Source: Batillaria attramentaria (lineage: Eukaryota; Mollusca; Gastropoda; Batillariidae). From it: a stretch of 64,000 bases of DNA. The notes under the pieces are model-generated. The model saw nothing but the letters and a program-made list of their open reading frames with translations, was not told the origin of the DNA and did no database searches. The position numbers were made by a program, and so were the translations under genes. The DNA is taken from NCBI GenBank assembly GCA_018292915.2, contig JACVVK020000384.1, positions 334,001 through 398,000 on the forward strand. The letters run 5' to 3'. Positions 44,417-57,800 of the stretch are shown piece after piece. The number at the start of each line of letters is the position of its first letter. Position 1 is the first letter of the stretch.

Positions 44417-45548
44417 TCAATCACTGTCATCGTCTATAGCGGGCTGCGAAGTTTTCTTCTTTTTCTTTGGTGGATTCTTCATGCTTTCATCCTGAAATGG
44501 AGGAAGACCGAAATTCAATTCAATCCAAATTCAATCCACTTCATTAGCCTTAGGCCATAATGGAAAATTCCTTGTGTGTCAAACAGCGAGGAGACAAAAG
44601 TATGGGACAAATGGGTGGGTGTGACCGGGGCAACTTGCCCCGACATTTTGGAAATGTCACCGAAAACTCAAAAGGGATGGAGATCGGCACCAACTACACA
44701 AAAGCCAACTGTGACCAGCTGGCCACAGTGTAAGGGTCTTGTTAGCGTTACTACTAAACCTGTCAAAACTTTGACATTTTTGGTTTGTATGGTTTCTGAG
44801 AAAAAGATGGTGTGTAACCAAACCCCACAAAAGTTCTGACATGTTTACAGGGACCTTGACATCAAGTCAAGTCACTCAAAGAAACTCAAACCTACAGAAA
44901 AGTCGCTCAATGACTGGGCACTACCATCATGCCAACTTTGCTCTGGTTCTGGAGAAAATGCAAATGTTAACATTAACCACTACAGACAGACAATTAGATG
45001 GACATACGTACAGAGAATGGAGAAACACTGCACAGACTTGGGACACAAAAGACAGAAAGACGGACACAACATGAACGGCAGGATCATACCTCACTACTGT
45101 CAGAGCTGCTCCCACTGTCTTCCGGCACTGGTCGTTTGGTCTTGGACATTTTCGGGCTGGAGTTGGCCGTTCGGCGACCGCGCAACACGCGCGTGGTCTT
45201 GATGTCTTCAATATCTTCGGCAAGCGCTAGGAGGTCACTAAACCTGAGAACGCGACAGACAGATGACAATGTCACAAGCAGTAACAAACCATGTCTGTCT
45301 TGTCATTTCAGTCTTAAGCCATTTAATCGGTGCTGGGGGTGAAGGTGTCAACTGGCTATTCAGCTCTACCATTTACAGTATTATAGTAAAAGTGATGCTA
45401 CAAGAAACACAGTTCTTTCTTGTTCACAAGCCCTTTAGCATGGACTATTTCAAGCATACACGCACACTCTCACAAGTGCAACTGTTTCAAAAGTTGTCTT
45501 CTGCCTGTTATTGAGTGGTAATCTTAAAACTGGCACCTTCAAGCAATA

Positions 45549-45609
<61 letters not shown>

Positions 45610-46944
45610 TGGATAAAACTTACTTTGATTTCTGACTGTCAGTGGCGGCTGCTTGTACTTGCTGCAGTGCATGTTGGATATTCTCATGATTCAGAACTGA
45701 AAAAGGGAGAACGACAGTTTATCTGATTGCAATCGGTACTTCACCACAAATAACAAGATGATGATGATGATGATGATGATTTTATAATTGTATACTGCAC
45801 TGCTCCCTCGAACCGTAGGCGGCGGTTTTGAAAAGCACTGCGAGAGGTTGAAAGTACTGATCAGCAGCAGAGCCATGAGCTCTCTGGAGCAAAACAAATA
45901 TGAAATTTGCTTACAAGAGATGTTACGGCAAACTTGCCGCATGTGATCGAGGTGGGCGAGAACTTGGTCCACACTTGGCTGGTCTTTCTTACTGCTGGCA
46001 CTTAGTCTGTGAGAAGAACATAAAAAATAAAAAAAAAAATCCACAAATAACTCTGAAGCAAACATCAACTTACATCATGGGCTCTGTAGATTTTGTAGTT
46101 GTTGTTTTAAAGATTTAGCATTTTCAACCACACAAGTGAGTGTCATTTGTTTCAGTGGGCATTAGTGAGGAATTGTTCAAAAAAGAAAAGAAAAAAGAAA
46201 GAAAACAGTGTCTATTTTAACAAAACTGGAACGTCAGGCCTTATCACGCCTGTCCAAGGCACACTTCATCACTTGTCAGTAGCCATGCTTCATCGCCTTC
46301 GCCCATGTACTAATGCCTTAAAAACTGTGCAATTACAGACCACACCACAGAATGTTAATTTTTTCTTTTTTTTCTTTATGAAATGGTATTTTGTTGTTGT
46401 TTGTGTTTAACATGTACAGGGGTACTAAAGCTTTCAAATCAAACATGAGATACCTTTTCAACTGTATCATACTCTTCCGTGCAACGCACACCAAATTACA
46501 GGAAAACCTCAAAGTAAAACACTGACAACTGATGACTGATACTGTCACTTACTTCTGTCTCTTCTTACTGGATGTTGTTCCATTTATACGTGTGAGCTGG
46601 CTGTTGATGAGTTCTGCTAGCCGATCTTCGTGTTCCTGGGCCCAGTACTTCAACACAGACACCACAAAAAAGTCTGTCTTCTTACACTCCCGGCACAGCA
46701 CAGGTCGCAGCAACTCTGGACTGGGGCTGAAACAGTAATAAGGACATCGTCACTATCAAGTATTTTATCCATACACATACTTGTATAATTTGAGGGGATT
46801 TTTGGTGAGAAAACAATTTCTCCAACAAGAAAAACAAAACAAAGTGCAAGCAAATCGGAAGAAAACATCCCCAAAGCAGGATTTATCTAGAAGGGAAAAA
46901 ATAGAAGTATGTCATATGGCGACTGCTATTCAGGTGTGTGTGTG

Positions 46945-46977
<33 letters not shown>

Positions 46978-48839
46978 CTGTGTGCACGCGCGTTTGTGTT
47001 CTTAATACATGTACATGTATTACAATATGTGTACCCCTGCCAAAAAGTTCTAGATAGCTCTGAGAGAGGGCACATGGGTGAAGGACTCTGAAATTTTGAA
47101 TTACATGTATCACTTTGACAGCTCTTGTTTCTTTGTGATAAAGTACTTTCTAATATACGAAGGGGTACAAGCAAACACATAACCTAACACTGGTAAAATA
47201 TTATACCTTTCCTGTTTTAGTAGCACCATCAGACAGGTCAGCGCCTCAGCGTTCACTGCAAATACAATTCATTTTTTAAATTTTATTTTGGGGGGGGCAC
47301 TATCTGCAAGCAGAACTCTTATCTTAGGAGGTTACATACACAAAAAAGCAGATTACCATACTTCATTCGCAAAAATGTATTAGCTCCATGGTTGCCTGCT
47401 TCTCTCAGTAGTTGTACCATGATAAACACTCCTTTTTTCTGTAGACGGTGTTTCGACAGTAGTTCACCACCAGTATGAATTACGCTGAATGTACACACAA
47501 ATCATAGCAGCAGGCATGCCTATCACTCAAAGCGATTAGTTTTTGCTTCAAATAGTTCACTGCTTTTTAAAAGTCATGTTAAACTGCACCAGAAAGCACC
47601 AACATTCATTTCATCACAGTTTTCCCATAGGTCCGCGGATATGGTATTTTTTACTCCAGCACTGGTTACCTGAGTATTCCAGCTTGGGCAAGACAGGCAG
47701 GATGTGTTCTGTAGGGATGTTGTGGGCCGTTATCAGTTGCCACAGGAAGTACTGCTCTATCGATTCCCACTCCAGGCTCTCGTCTGCACAGAAAACAAAG
47801 GCCCAAAAATTGTGAAAATTCTGAAAACAAAGTACATGTGTCAACTGCTCCAGGGGGGAAGGTACCGACACTGTCAGTTTGCAGTCCATGCTGAAGTCAA
47901 ATTTAGGGTGGACTGCAAGTCACATGAGGTCCACGGCAAGAGAAAGAAAGAAAGAGCAGAAAAAGGGGAAATATTAAAAAAAGTAATAATCTGCCCCATC
48001 CCAGAAAGTTGTTTCCCTGAAAAGTCTTTAGTGATTTACCTCCTGTTCACCAATCCTCATCATTGCGTCTGGTTTCCACTGTGTCAAATTACGCACTTCC
48101 ACAGTAACAAACGGAAAAAAAGCAAACAAAAAAACCCAGAGATCTACAATGCACTTTAGGATGACCACTGACCAAAAAACGACAATGTCAGTCTCTAAAA
48201 CAGTCTGCAGGTTTCTATACCAATTTATTATAATTTTATTATCTGCACACTTACTGAGGATGCTCAGGAATGTTTCTCGGTTTTTGAATATGACCAGGTG
48301 ACCTTGCAATATCTGGCAGATCAAATCTTGAAGCTGAAAGACGAAGAGAAAATGATCAGATGACGACTGAAAGTGAAACAGACTTCCCAACACATTGAAT
48401 AGTACAAGCTGCTTCAAGACATGAAAAGGCAAACTGCACACGTAGTCCCACAGTGGGGACAAAAAAGGCAGGATTACAGGGCAGGTGACCTGAATCACAG
48501 CATCACTAATGAATTGCTTACCTGTGTGCCATCAATGCTTGCCACTATCATGTGCAGCAAGTCTGCATTGCCAACAGCTATTCCAGGAAACTGAAAAAAA
48601 AAAACGAAAACGTAATAATAATAAAGCTTGAAACACATGAGGGTAATAGGAGAACTCCCTATACTACTATAGTATCATGTCATCTGGTATAACCGCAGGA
48701 GAAACACAAAATCAGATTTTGCAACCGATAAAGAATTTAGATGTTTTTGCAACAACAAAAAAAAAAAAAAAGAATTAAACACTAAGTACTGTTTTGTTGT
48801 TGTTTGTTTGTTTGTTTGTTTTTTGTTTGTTTTTTTTGT

Positions 48840-48870
<31 letters not shown>

Positions 48871-51800
48871 TTTTGGGGGGGGGGGGGGGGGGGTTAGTCC
48901 AGCATAATGACTCTAAAAACATAATTTGTCACTGTCTTCGCGGAATTTTGGCACAGCCCAGTTTTTATCACTAAGAGCTCAGAGTTGACATTTAATAATT
49001 CCAATGACTTGTTTGTTTGCTTGCTTGTTTTTATTGATTAAAGTTCTTGAGTTTTTTATGCAGTAATACGAAAATGAAACAGAAGCAGGGGGGAAAAAAA
49101 ACTAAACATTGATGGGGTCAGAATTTACTCACATGTGTGTAAATATCTGGTATCAAGTATGTGAATAACCGCACATCGTCTTCCTGACACAACTGCAAAT
49201 GATAAAAAAGAAAAAAAAGTGATGAAACAGTAGAACTCTTGTAAAGTGTGTGTGTGTGTGTTGGGGGGGGGGGGGGGTTGCTGAGAGGGAGGAGACAGAG
49301 AGACAGATCGAAAGAGACTCAGACATTTATTGCACCTTAGGCATCAGCACATAAAGTGATAATTACAATGTACAAACAATGAAATGAACGCCACTTGACA
49401 TAAAATACAGAAAAGCTGGAATAAAGTCTGGAATCCAGAGAGGAGGGAGAGAGAGAGGGAGAGAGAGAGAGAGAGAGAGAGGTGTCTAAAAAAAACCCTG
49501 TGAAACTAAAGCACACCAATACACATACTCCATGATACAGACGAAAAAGTTACCCTTAAGTCTTCCAAGAGACATGTCTTGAGATCTCGATGCTCAAGGC
49601 TTTTGCAGAAATCCTTGTAGGTTGCCATTTTCTCATCACTCACTTTGCTGCAATCATAACTTCTATACATAATCTCCTGTTAGTGTGAACAACTCAAAAT
49701 CAGCATATTATATTATTTATAGCAGTTTCGTAATGTATGTGAAAGAAGCCACTGTGATCCTCTGTCTTCAGAGACTCAAAGAGCAAACGTAAACACAAGC
49801 ATGTCAAAAGTTTTACTTCAAGCCTTTCTCACAACCTGCCCGCACATTGACAGAAGTACTGTAACTATGTTCTTTTCTCAATTCCTTCTTCATAAATTCA
49901 TGACAGAAAAGTACATTCCAACTCCCTAATTTATTTATGCCAAGTTTCTAAATGAACAGTGCTTGCTGGCGCCAAGTTTATGTTTAGCTGTGTGAACTGC
50001 TGGGCAATGTGTCTCTTTAAATGCGTGAATCTTGGAAAGTTTTCAAGACTTTTGCTTTAAATTTTGTGTGCAATGTGTCAAGTGGTACAATGGTATTAGC
50101 CTTATGTGCCAGAGGGCACAAAGAGGGTTTAGTAAGCACATGTATGTAAGTAAACCCTCTCAAAGGAACACTTAGCAAGATTATCATGACTGACTTTTGA
50201 AGTACATGTACTCCTGATTTTCTCCAGTCGTTCAGCAACACAACCTGAACACCTTAACAATTACCTGACTTTCAGGAAGTAGAGAAGATGATAACCTATC
50301 CTAGGCTGTCTCGAATGCATCTCTCCAAGCAGCTGTAAAAGGGGTTGTCGACGAGGATCTTCTTCAGACATCTGACTCAAGAATCTGAAATTAGTAATGG
50401 TTTCATTCAGACATATGGACGTATGCTAAGACTACCAGCTGAAGCGCATGCAGGCAGATTGCTAGCTTCAAGTGAATTTTCTGCACTCCACTACTGAAGT
50501 CATCAGAGTTTAAAATACTGCATGATTCAAAAGGAGGAAAAGCATGAAGCATTTGGTGACGAAGCGGCAAAGCCGAGAGAGCAAGTCCGCAAGGCAGACA
50601 CATTTTGCTTGGGGTGTCCAGGGCATACTCCCCCGGAATTCTTTTAAAAAATTAGACTAAAAGCTGTGCAATTTCGTCCTTCATGGCATGATTTTCAGTG
50701 CTTAAGAGGTGGAAACACTTTCTTTGAAGAAAAAAGAATTACATGTAGAATTATACGAAAGTTTGTGCAGTATGGTGCATTTTGGCTGATTTTATGTGTC
50801 TCAGAGGAGGAGACACTTTTTTTTTAGGGAAAAGCATTTTCAGCCGAAGGTGGAAGATTTTGCCCTGAGTCATGTCAACAGTAATCCAGGTGCATTTCTC
50901 CATGCTTTTCAAGTACATGTACATGTATTCTATGGTGAACCCGTCATATAAAACTCTGCATACGAAGAGGAAGAACTCACCTGAATATAACGAACAGTGG
51001 CGTGCCTATCGAGTCCTCTATGGTTCTAGACAAAAGAAAGAGAACCATCTGTGAGTGTGAGTAGCAGGTGCATGTACTTTAATGGAGCAACACAAACAAA
51101 AACCACCAACCAATTAATTTGATAACAATACTCCATTTCTGGATTAGTTATTACGTAAATAAGGTACCTCATCCATCCTGGTACTTTTAATGTGTATGTT
51201 GTTACGACTGTGAGTGCTTTATCATTATGTTGAAATGACCAACTGAAGTTTATTTTCTGGCAAGTGTGTCATATTTCCCATGCACCTGAAATTTTTTTTT
51301 TCCTGGCATAAAAACTTGAATTAAAAAAAAGGGGAAAAAAAAGGGGGCGATCTCATGACTAAAACGAGATCAGACGGCCAAAGGCAAGTAAAACTGGAAC
51401 ATTTCTCTTGCCAAGGCTGGTTAAGCCTGCAACAGCATGTCCAAGAAATTGCTACACAGTTTTTTTCCCCCCCACTTACACTACTTACTCATCATCCACT
51501 TCTTGAGGGAACAGATTGTTGTTGAACTGACTGTTAAGAAGTTGACACAAGCATATGGCAAGGCTGCTGGCAATGTCTTGATCAAAGTCCTCCTGGAAAA
51601 TACATACAACTGGGCTAAAAATGGACTATGATCCTAACGGAGGAACGTGCACAGCATTTAGTGACAATGTGGGGGAAAAAAAAAAGTCTAAAATCTGTGC
51701 AATTTAGTGCATTTTGGCATGATTTTACGTGCTTCAGAGGAGGCAATACTTCTTTTGGAGGAATATTTTTTAGAATTTGACTAAAATCTGTGCAATTTGG

Positions 51801-54800
51801 TGTGATTTTAAGTGCTTCAGAGGAGGAAACATACTTTTGGGGGGAGGGCAATTTTTAATCAAAAGTGGAAAGCCACCAATAGGTGGAAGATTTCACTTAA
51901 GCCCTGATAGAAGCAGACTCTGATATGCCTTCACATCAGAAATGAACAGTCTCGCATAAAACTGAACAGCCACAAATTCCAAAAGAAATTGTCGTCATTC
52001 ACCAACGTTAGAAGAACTTTCAGCCTAGTTTTCATTTACAGCTTAAATCTATTTGACTTTGAAGACACGCTTCAAAATTACTAGTCATATTTAATTCAAT
52101 GGGTTTAAGAATGAACTGAAGTCTTCAGACTGGGGCATACCTCTTGAATGACAAGCTGCATGAGACGATCTGTTAAGTCACACATCATTTCCTGATTTCT
52201 GCAAACAAGATACAAAGGAAAATAACTCAAAGTTAGTTGAAACAGGACAGCCTCTGTATACAAAAACAGAATAATGACACCAGACTTACGCAGAGTTGAT
52301 CAGCATGTGTAAAGCAATGCAATAAAGAAAAAAACAATCCAGACAAAATGTTCAAGTACATATATTTTTCTAGGTACTAAAGTGTTCAGTTAAAAAAAAA
52401 AAAAAAATAATAATAATAATGAAATAAAATAAATTCATTCATTTTATTATTTTCAATTGTAAGTTTAAGACACAGACCAGTGGACAGCCATTCTAATTTT
52501 CACACCAGACCTCCAAGTACTGACTTGTAATGTATACATACGTTTCATTTTGCAGTTCTACTGTGAGATCCTTGATATCTTGGGGTAACTGCTCCAAGTG
52601 CTCTGTAATGTCCACATTCTGCATGGCAGACGGTTCACGGATCGGTCGGAAAGAGCTCTCTTCTTGCAGCTTGCCTGAAATTTTTTTTTTTTTAAATCGT
52701 GTTCAACACTGAGCCACAAACTGCAGAATTAGGAAGTATATTTTCTGATTAAAATTCAACACACAGTTCACCTTTAGCTTAGGATACCGGTACTGTGAAG
52801 TTGCCTATAGCACGATGAGGTCTAAGAAAATAATCTGCCTCCAGAATTTTGCAAGCCCGCACAGAAAAAATAAATTCTTCACTAGGAACGTCAATGTCAA
52901 AAACGATTTAATTTTGAAGACAATTGTTGACATTTCAAAATTAAGAAAAAAAATATGAGTTTCATTCCAGCAGCCTTGTCAGAACTGTAAAAGAACATAA
53001 ATACATGTATACTTTTACCAAAGCCATGAACAGCAAACTCACTCAATTCACAACTCAACAAATTTTGGAAACTGTGAAAATAAACTTTCAAAATAACAAT
53101 CCAACCTTGTACATGATATCAAACTAAAAACAGATGCTCACAATTTACTCAGAACTGCAGTCAATATTCCTGACTTACCTTTCACCACATAAAATAAATG
53201 TACAAATCTGTTTCACTTTCAAATACTGGCACTATATTTGAGACCCTAGAACAAAATGCAACACAAACCCAATGGAATGTCGTCCTCATCGTCACTAAAG
53301 CGCCCCTCGGACAGGATCCCGTCACTGACATGGTTGTTTCCATTGTCCACCGCCACCCCCTCCCGCAGGCCAGGTTCTTCTTTCACTGGCAAACACAGGC
53401 TGACGTCAACACCTCAGTTCCCCACTGTCTCCGTTAGTCATTACTCCCATAAACATATCTACTTCATTCCACAAGCACGCACAATTTTATTTCAAGAAGA
53501 CTTGTACATAGTGAGTAAATCCCATTATTCCCACAACAGATAAATTATCTTTGACAAGCATACACACTTTTTTTCCAAGCAGATTTTTTCTTTTCTCCTG
53601 AAGCGTCTTCCTTATGGTCTATTGTTTATGACATTTCATAAATTAGATGCAAATAAGTCCTATCCTCATAAAACATCTGATTAAAATACAGCGATCAAAA
53701 TAACTGTGAGGCACTGAACTGAAAATAACTGACAAATGCCAGAACACAAATTAACCGTCATCACAAACGTAAAAAAAGACAACTAAATCAACTACAGTAG
53801 CTGTGCAAATGAAACAGCTGGCTCACCATCTTGACTGCAGAACTCTGGGAAATTGTCTCTGAGTAAAGTTCGTAGTTCTTTGTCCAGTTTAGGGTTGTCA
53901 AACAAAGGTGAGAGGGACCTGTAAAGCAGATGATGTGTCTCTGTATTTGAAAAATAAAGTGTCTAACGATCTTTCTGAAAGAGACCTGCGCCTACTCTGG
54001 ACCAAACAATTTTTTATAACACAAGACTTCTATAACCCAGCACATCTACTGACAGCTGAGAGACAATTTATGAAAACTTACGGTATGACTCTCTTATCGA
54101 GAATTGTTCTGAGAGATGTGTAGACACCATGTTTGACTTGTGCTGCCTGTCTGGGACAGAAGTTATTCATGATCTGGAAGAACAAGAGAAAAAAAAATGG
54201 CCATTACCCAAAGCAAGTGCCTACAATCCTTATCAGTTGAAGTATACCTGAACACATAACCAATACGAATTCAAACTGTGGCCCAACCAATCAGATGACA
54301 ACAGCAACAACAAAAGAGGAAGAGAAAGAAAGGAAGAGAAAAGAAAATGGTGCCTCAAAAATAAATAAAAGCTTTTAACATCACAGTGGAGTAACACCAG
54401 AAAAGGAAATCTATACCTTTTTTTAATTACTAGCTGTGATAAAATAAAACAAGTTTATAAAATTACCCTGCACATGAAGTCGAGCAGCGTGGCTGTGATA
54501 GCAGGGTGTGGCCTCATGGAGTGGAACATCACCAAGATAGCCGGCTCTGTAAGGACAAGTCAGAGAAATGTGCTGTGCTGACAATGCGGCAGCTTTCCAT
54601 GAACCGATCAAGGGACTAATGTAAAGAAACTATCACTTGTAACAGGAAGCGTATGCATCCTAAGAGCTGAGAACAAAGACAAGAATACAAACCAGGCCAT
54701 AATTCCTTTTGAGGTGTGGTTCTCACCATCACATGTGTGAATATCTTTCTGTGCTATGTCCATGAAAATCATGTCTTCTCTTAATCCTGTAACTGGCCAG

Positions 54801-57800
54801 TGTCACCTTTGAAGAAAAGTCATGAAAAGCCGCTACACGGCTCAAATGTATCAATTAAAGCAACTCACCAATATTCATAATGCTGTCGCGCTCCGGTTCA
54901 AACACCAGCCAGTCATAAAACAAGGCAAGCTTAGCATCTGAAGCAGCGACATTTGACTGGAGGAAAAACAAACAAACAAAAAAAAAAAACAGTTCACAAC
55001 ACAAGCAAATGGTACAGAGAGGGATCAAATTTCTAAAAACAAGGTTTCATATTATTTATAAGCAGTATCTAAAACATGTCAAGCTTCAGTATTGCTTTAT
55101 TTTATTGCAAAATATCAATGAAATTGTGGCATCTCAATTTCTAGTTATTTTAAAAATTCAGTTATGATACGATTCCATGGTGATGTTGCGGCTAGCCATC
55201 AATATATATGGCCTTACAGTGCAGGTCGTCAGCAGCCAACCAATGACGGCCCAGCGAGGGATGATGTCTGAGCACAGGAGGTCATTGGAGGGGTGAAAGA
55301 CAGCACAGATGTAGCGAATCAGGTCACAGCGCAGGGACTGACTCTCAGGTGTTGACAGGTACTGAACAAAAAATAAAAAGAAGACCTCAAACAATGCAAA
55401 AGTCCTTTGAAATAGTCCATCATGCCACAGATATGGCAAAGCCCAAGTAGGTTACAAAGTTCATAAAATGATGTTGCTAGGTTAGTTGATCAGTGGTAAA
55501 CAACAGAAGTTAAACAGCACATGCACACACGCTACCGATGGACGGCAGTACAGTATGAAGTCAAATCAGCAATACTTACTTGTCTCTGAAACCAATCCTG
55601 GTAACGCTTTTGCTGGCCGAATTTCACCTGCAAATCACAATGACAATAAAGACTTGAACAAAACAATTATTAAAAACACAGGTTTTCATTTCAGTCCAGG
55701 CATAAACTGCAACGGGCTTCACACTAACAATATTCAAACATAAGCAAACAAAGACACAAAAACTGTCAATAAAAATGAGAAAGAATAGACATATGAGTTT
55801 AACTCAAGCACTGCAAAGGACTCTGTCATTCATGAGTCAAGACCTTATTCATGCAAAGACTCACCTTAGAGATGAGGAAGACAAGCTTGACCTCCATATC
55901 AGGTGTCAGACGACTGATGAGAAACCTGCGGGATGTCCTCACCTGCATAAGCTGCATGATACCTACAGAAAAAAAAAAGGAGAGAGGAACACGGTTGTAA
56001 AAGAAAAAAACATGATAAAATGTTCATTCTAGTATTTCTAGAGAAGACAACACACTTTTACAATAACAGTGAGGAATCAGTTGGTGCCTAAAACTAGCAA
56101 AAGCTGTATGCGCCTGATTAAAAAAAAAAAAAAAAAATCTGTTTTTTATTCCATAATTTTCAAAGTATTCTGCCATCTGGCATTATCATCTGCACAAACA
56201 TTAAAGTACACGATGTTTGACATTTTAGCACTAGCAGTTTGCAAGACCATGAATTCATTTTTCATCTTTTAAACACAACTAACCACAAGTGAACATGTGG
56301 TATCAATAAGTGCTCACCTGTAAAAGTGGGAGACAGAGCTGTTGGGTTAAGGAAGATGTCTCGCCACAATTTCTCGAACTCTGGTATTCTGGCAACGTTC
56401 TGGAGCAAGCGCAGCAAATCCCTCCCTATCTGCATACAGTCGGCCCACTGAAACACATTTGTACTTCCATTTAGTCAATTTTGGAATGCAAGCAACTGTG
56501 TCACATTCACCAGAAAGCAGACGAAAGAAATTAAGCAATCTCTTAAGCTGGCTTTCCAACAGTTCTTCAAGGCCAATAGTAACACATCTATACTTGTATT
56601 TAATTTCACTGATGTGACAGGAGAGTGTGCCTTCCCTCAAACAGCAGACAGATGTCAGTATTGATAAGCACTGTGACTAATTTCAATTTATCATATTTAG
56701 AGAGTGTGCTATTAACAACTGAAAATGAAAACCAGGCTTCCTAGCAAATAGAAAATAAGACTTCCTAGCTTCCTAGAAAATAAGACTTCCTAGCTGTGAC
56801 ACCACCTTTATCATACATGTAAAACAATGCACACTGTGAGAATGGAAGTTGTCTCCGGCGTACCTTTTCCCTCAAGAGAGCGATGCACAGTTCAACCTCT
56901 CTCTGTCGAAGCATGGAGAACGCCGAACTCCCATGGTCCACTATAATCCTGAGGTATGTGTACACCACAGTTGCCACCAGCTGAGGCAGTTTGTCCAACC
57001 ACGGCCTGTGAGAAGCAAGCGTCATATCTCAGTCAGAATTCGTAATACAGAGAATTTATCTGTAGCAGAGCAACAATCACATTAGGCCCAGTACACATTT
57101 TGCTAAGCCTGCAACTCTTAACTCATTTCTGCCCAGATCACGCAAGTGGATTATAACCCTTTTCTGGCTGCAGTACAACGGCCTCATGATGTGAACTGTG
57201 CTTTCACTTCTATAAACTGCCATTGGTATTCAGCTCCATAGGACCTCATGCTGCAACAAGTACTGGTTGCCAAATGCACAAGGGCCTCGTACTGCAGCCA
57301 GAAAAGAGTTAAACTACAAAAACAGAAACACACACTGATACAACATATTTTTTTATGTTGGATAATGATGAGCGGAAGATTTATAAAAAATTTTCTCCTT
57401 CTTTACAAAACAATTCGATAAAGAACTTTATATAAATCACCTGTTTTCCAGAAATATGTCTAGCATGCTCTCGGCAAGCCAAATATTCTTGGGGGAGATG
57501 TCACCACCTGAAACAAGGTCAACATTATTCGTGTAACTATCAAAATGAAAAAACATGACCCTAATTTACCCAAGTCAAACTTAACAAAAAAAAGTGGGAA
57601 CTATTATTGTATTAAATTTATCAAAAATTCTTACTTGCTGTAGAATAATTTTTTTTTTAAAAAGGGAATTTGCGAGTACACAAGCTGATAATGGAGCTGA
57701 TCATGGAAGCTAGGAAAAAACCTAACAGTGAAACTGCATATGAAGCTCACCTATGATCTGGCGAAGCAAACCCAGACAAAGATTGTCTACACCTGCGACA

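Noticed and set aside
43003..44439. Plus-strand frames of 85-155 codons downstream of INTS3
   Set aside because: They follow the degenerate tandem repeat and share its broken units; no domain or splice evidence.
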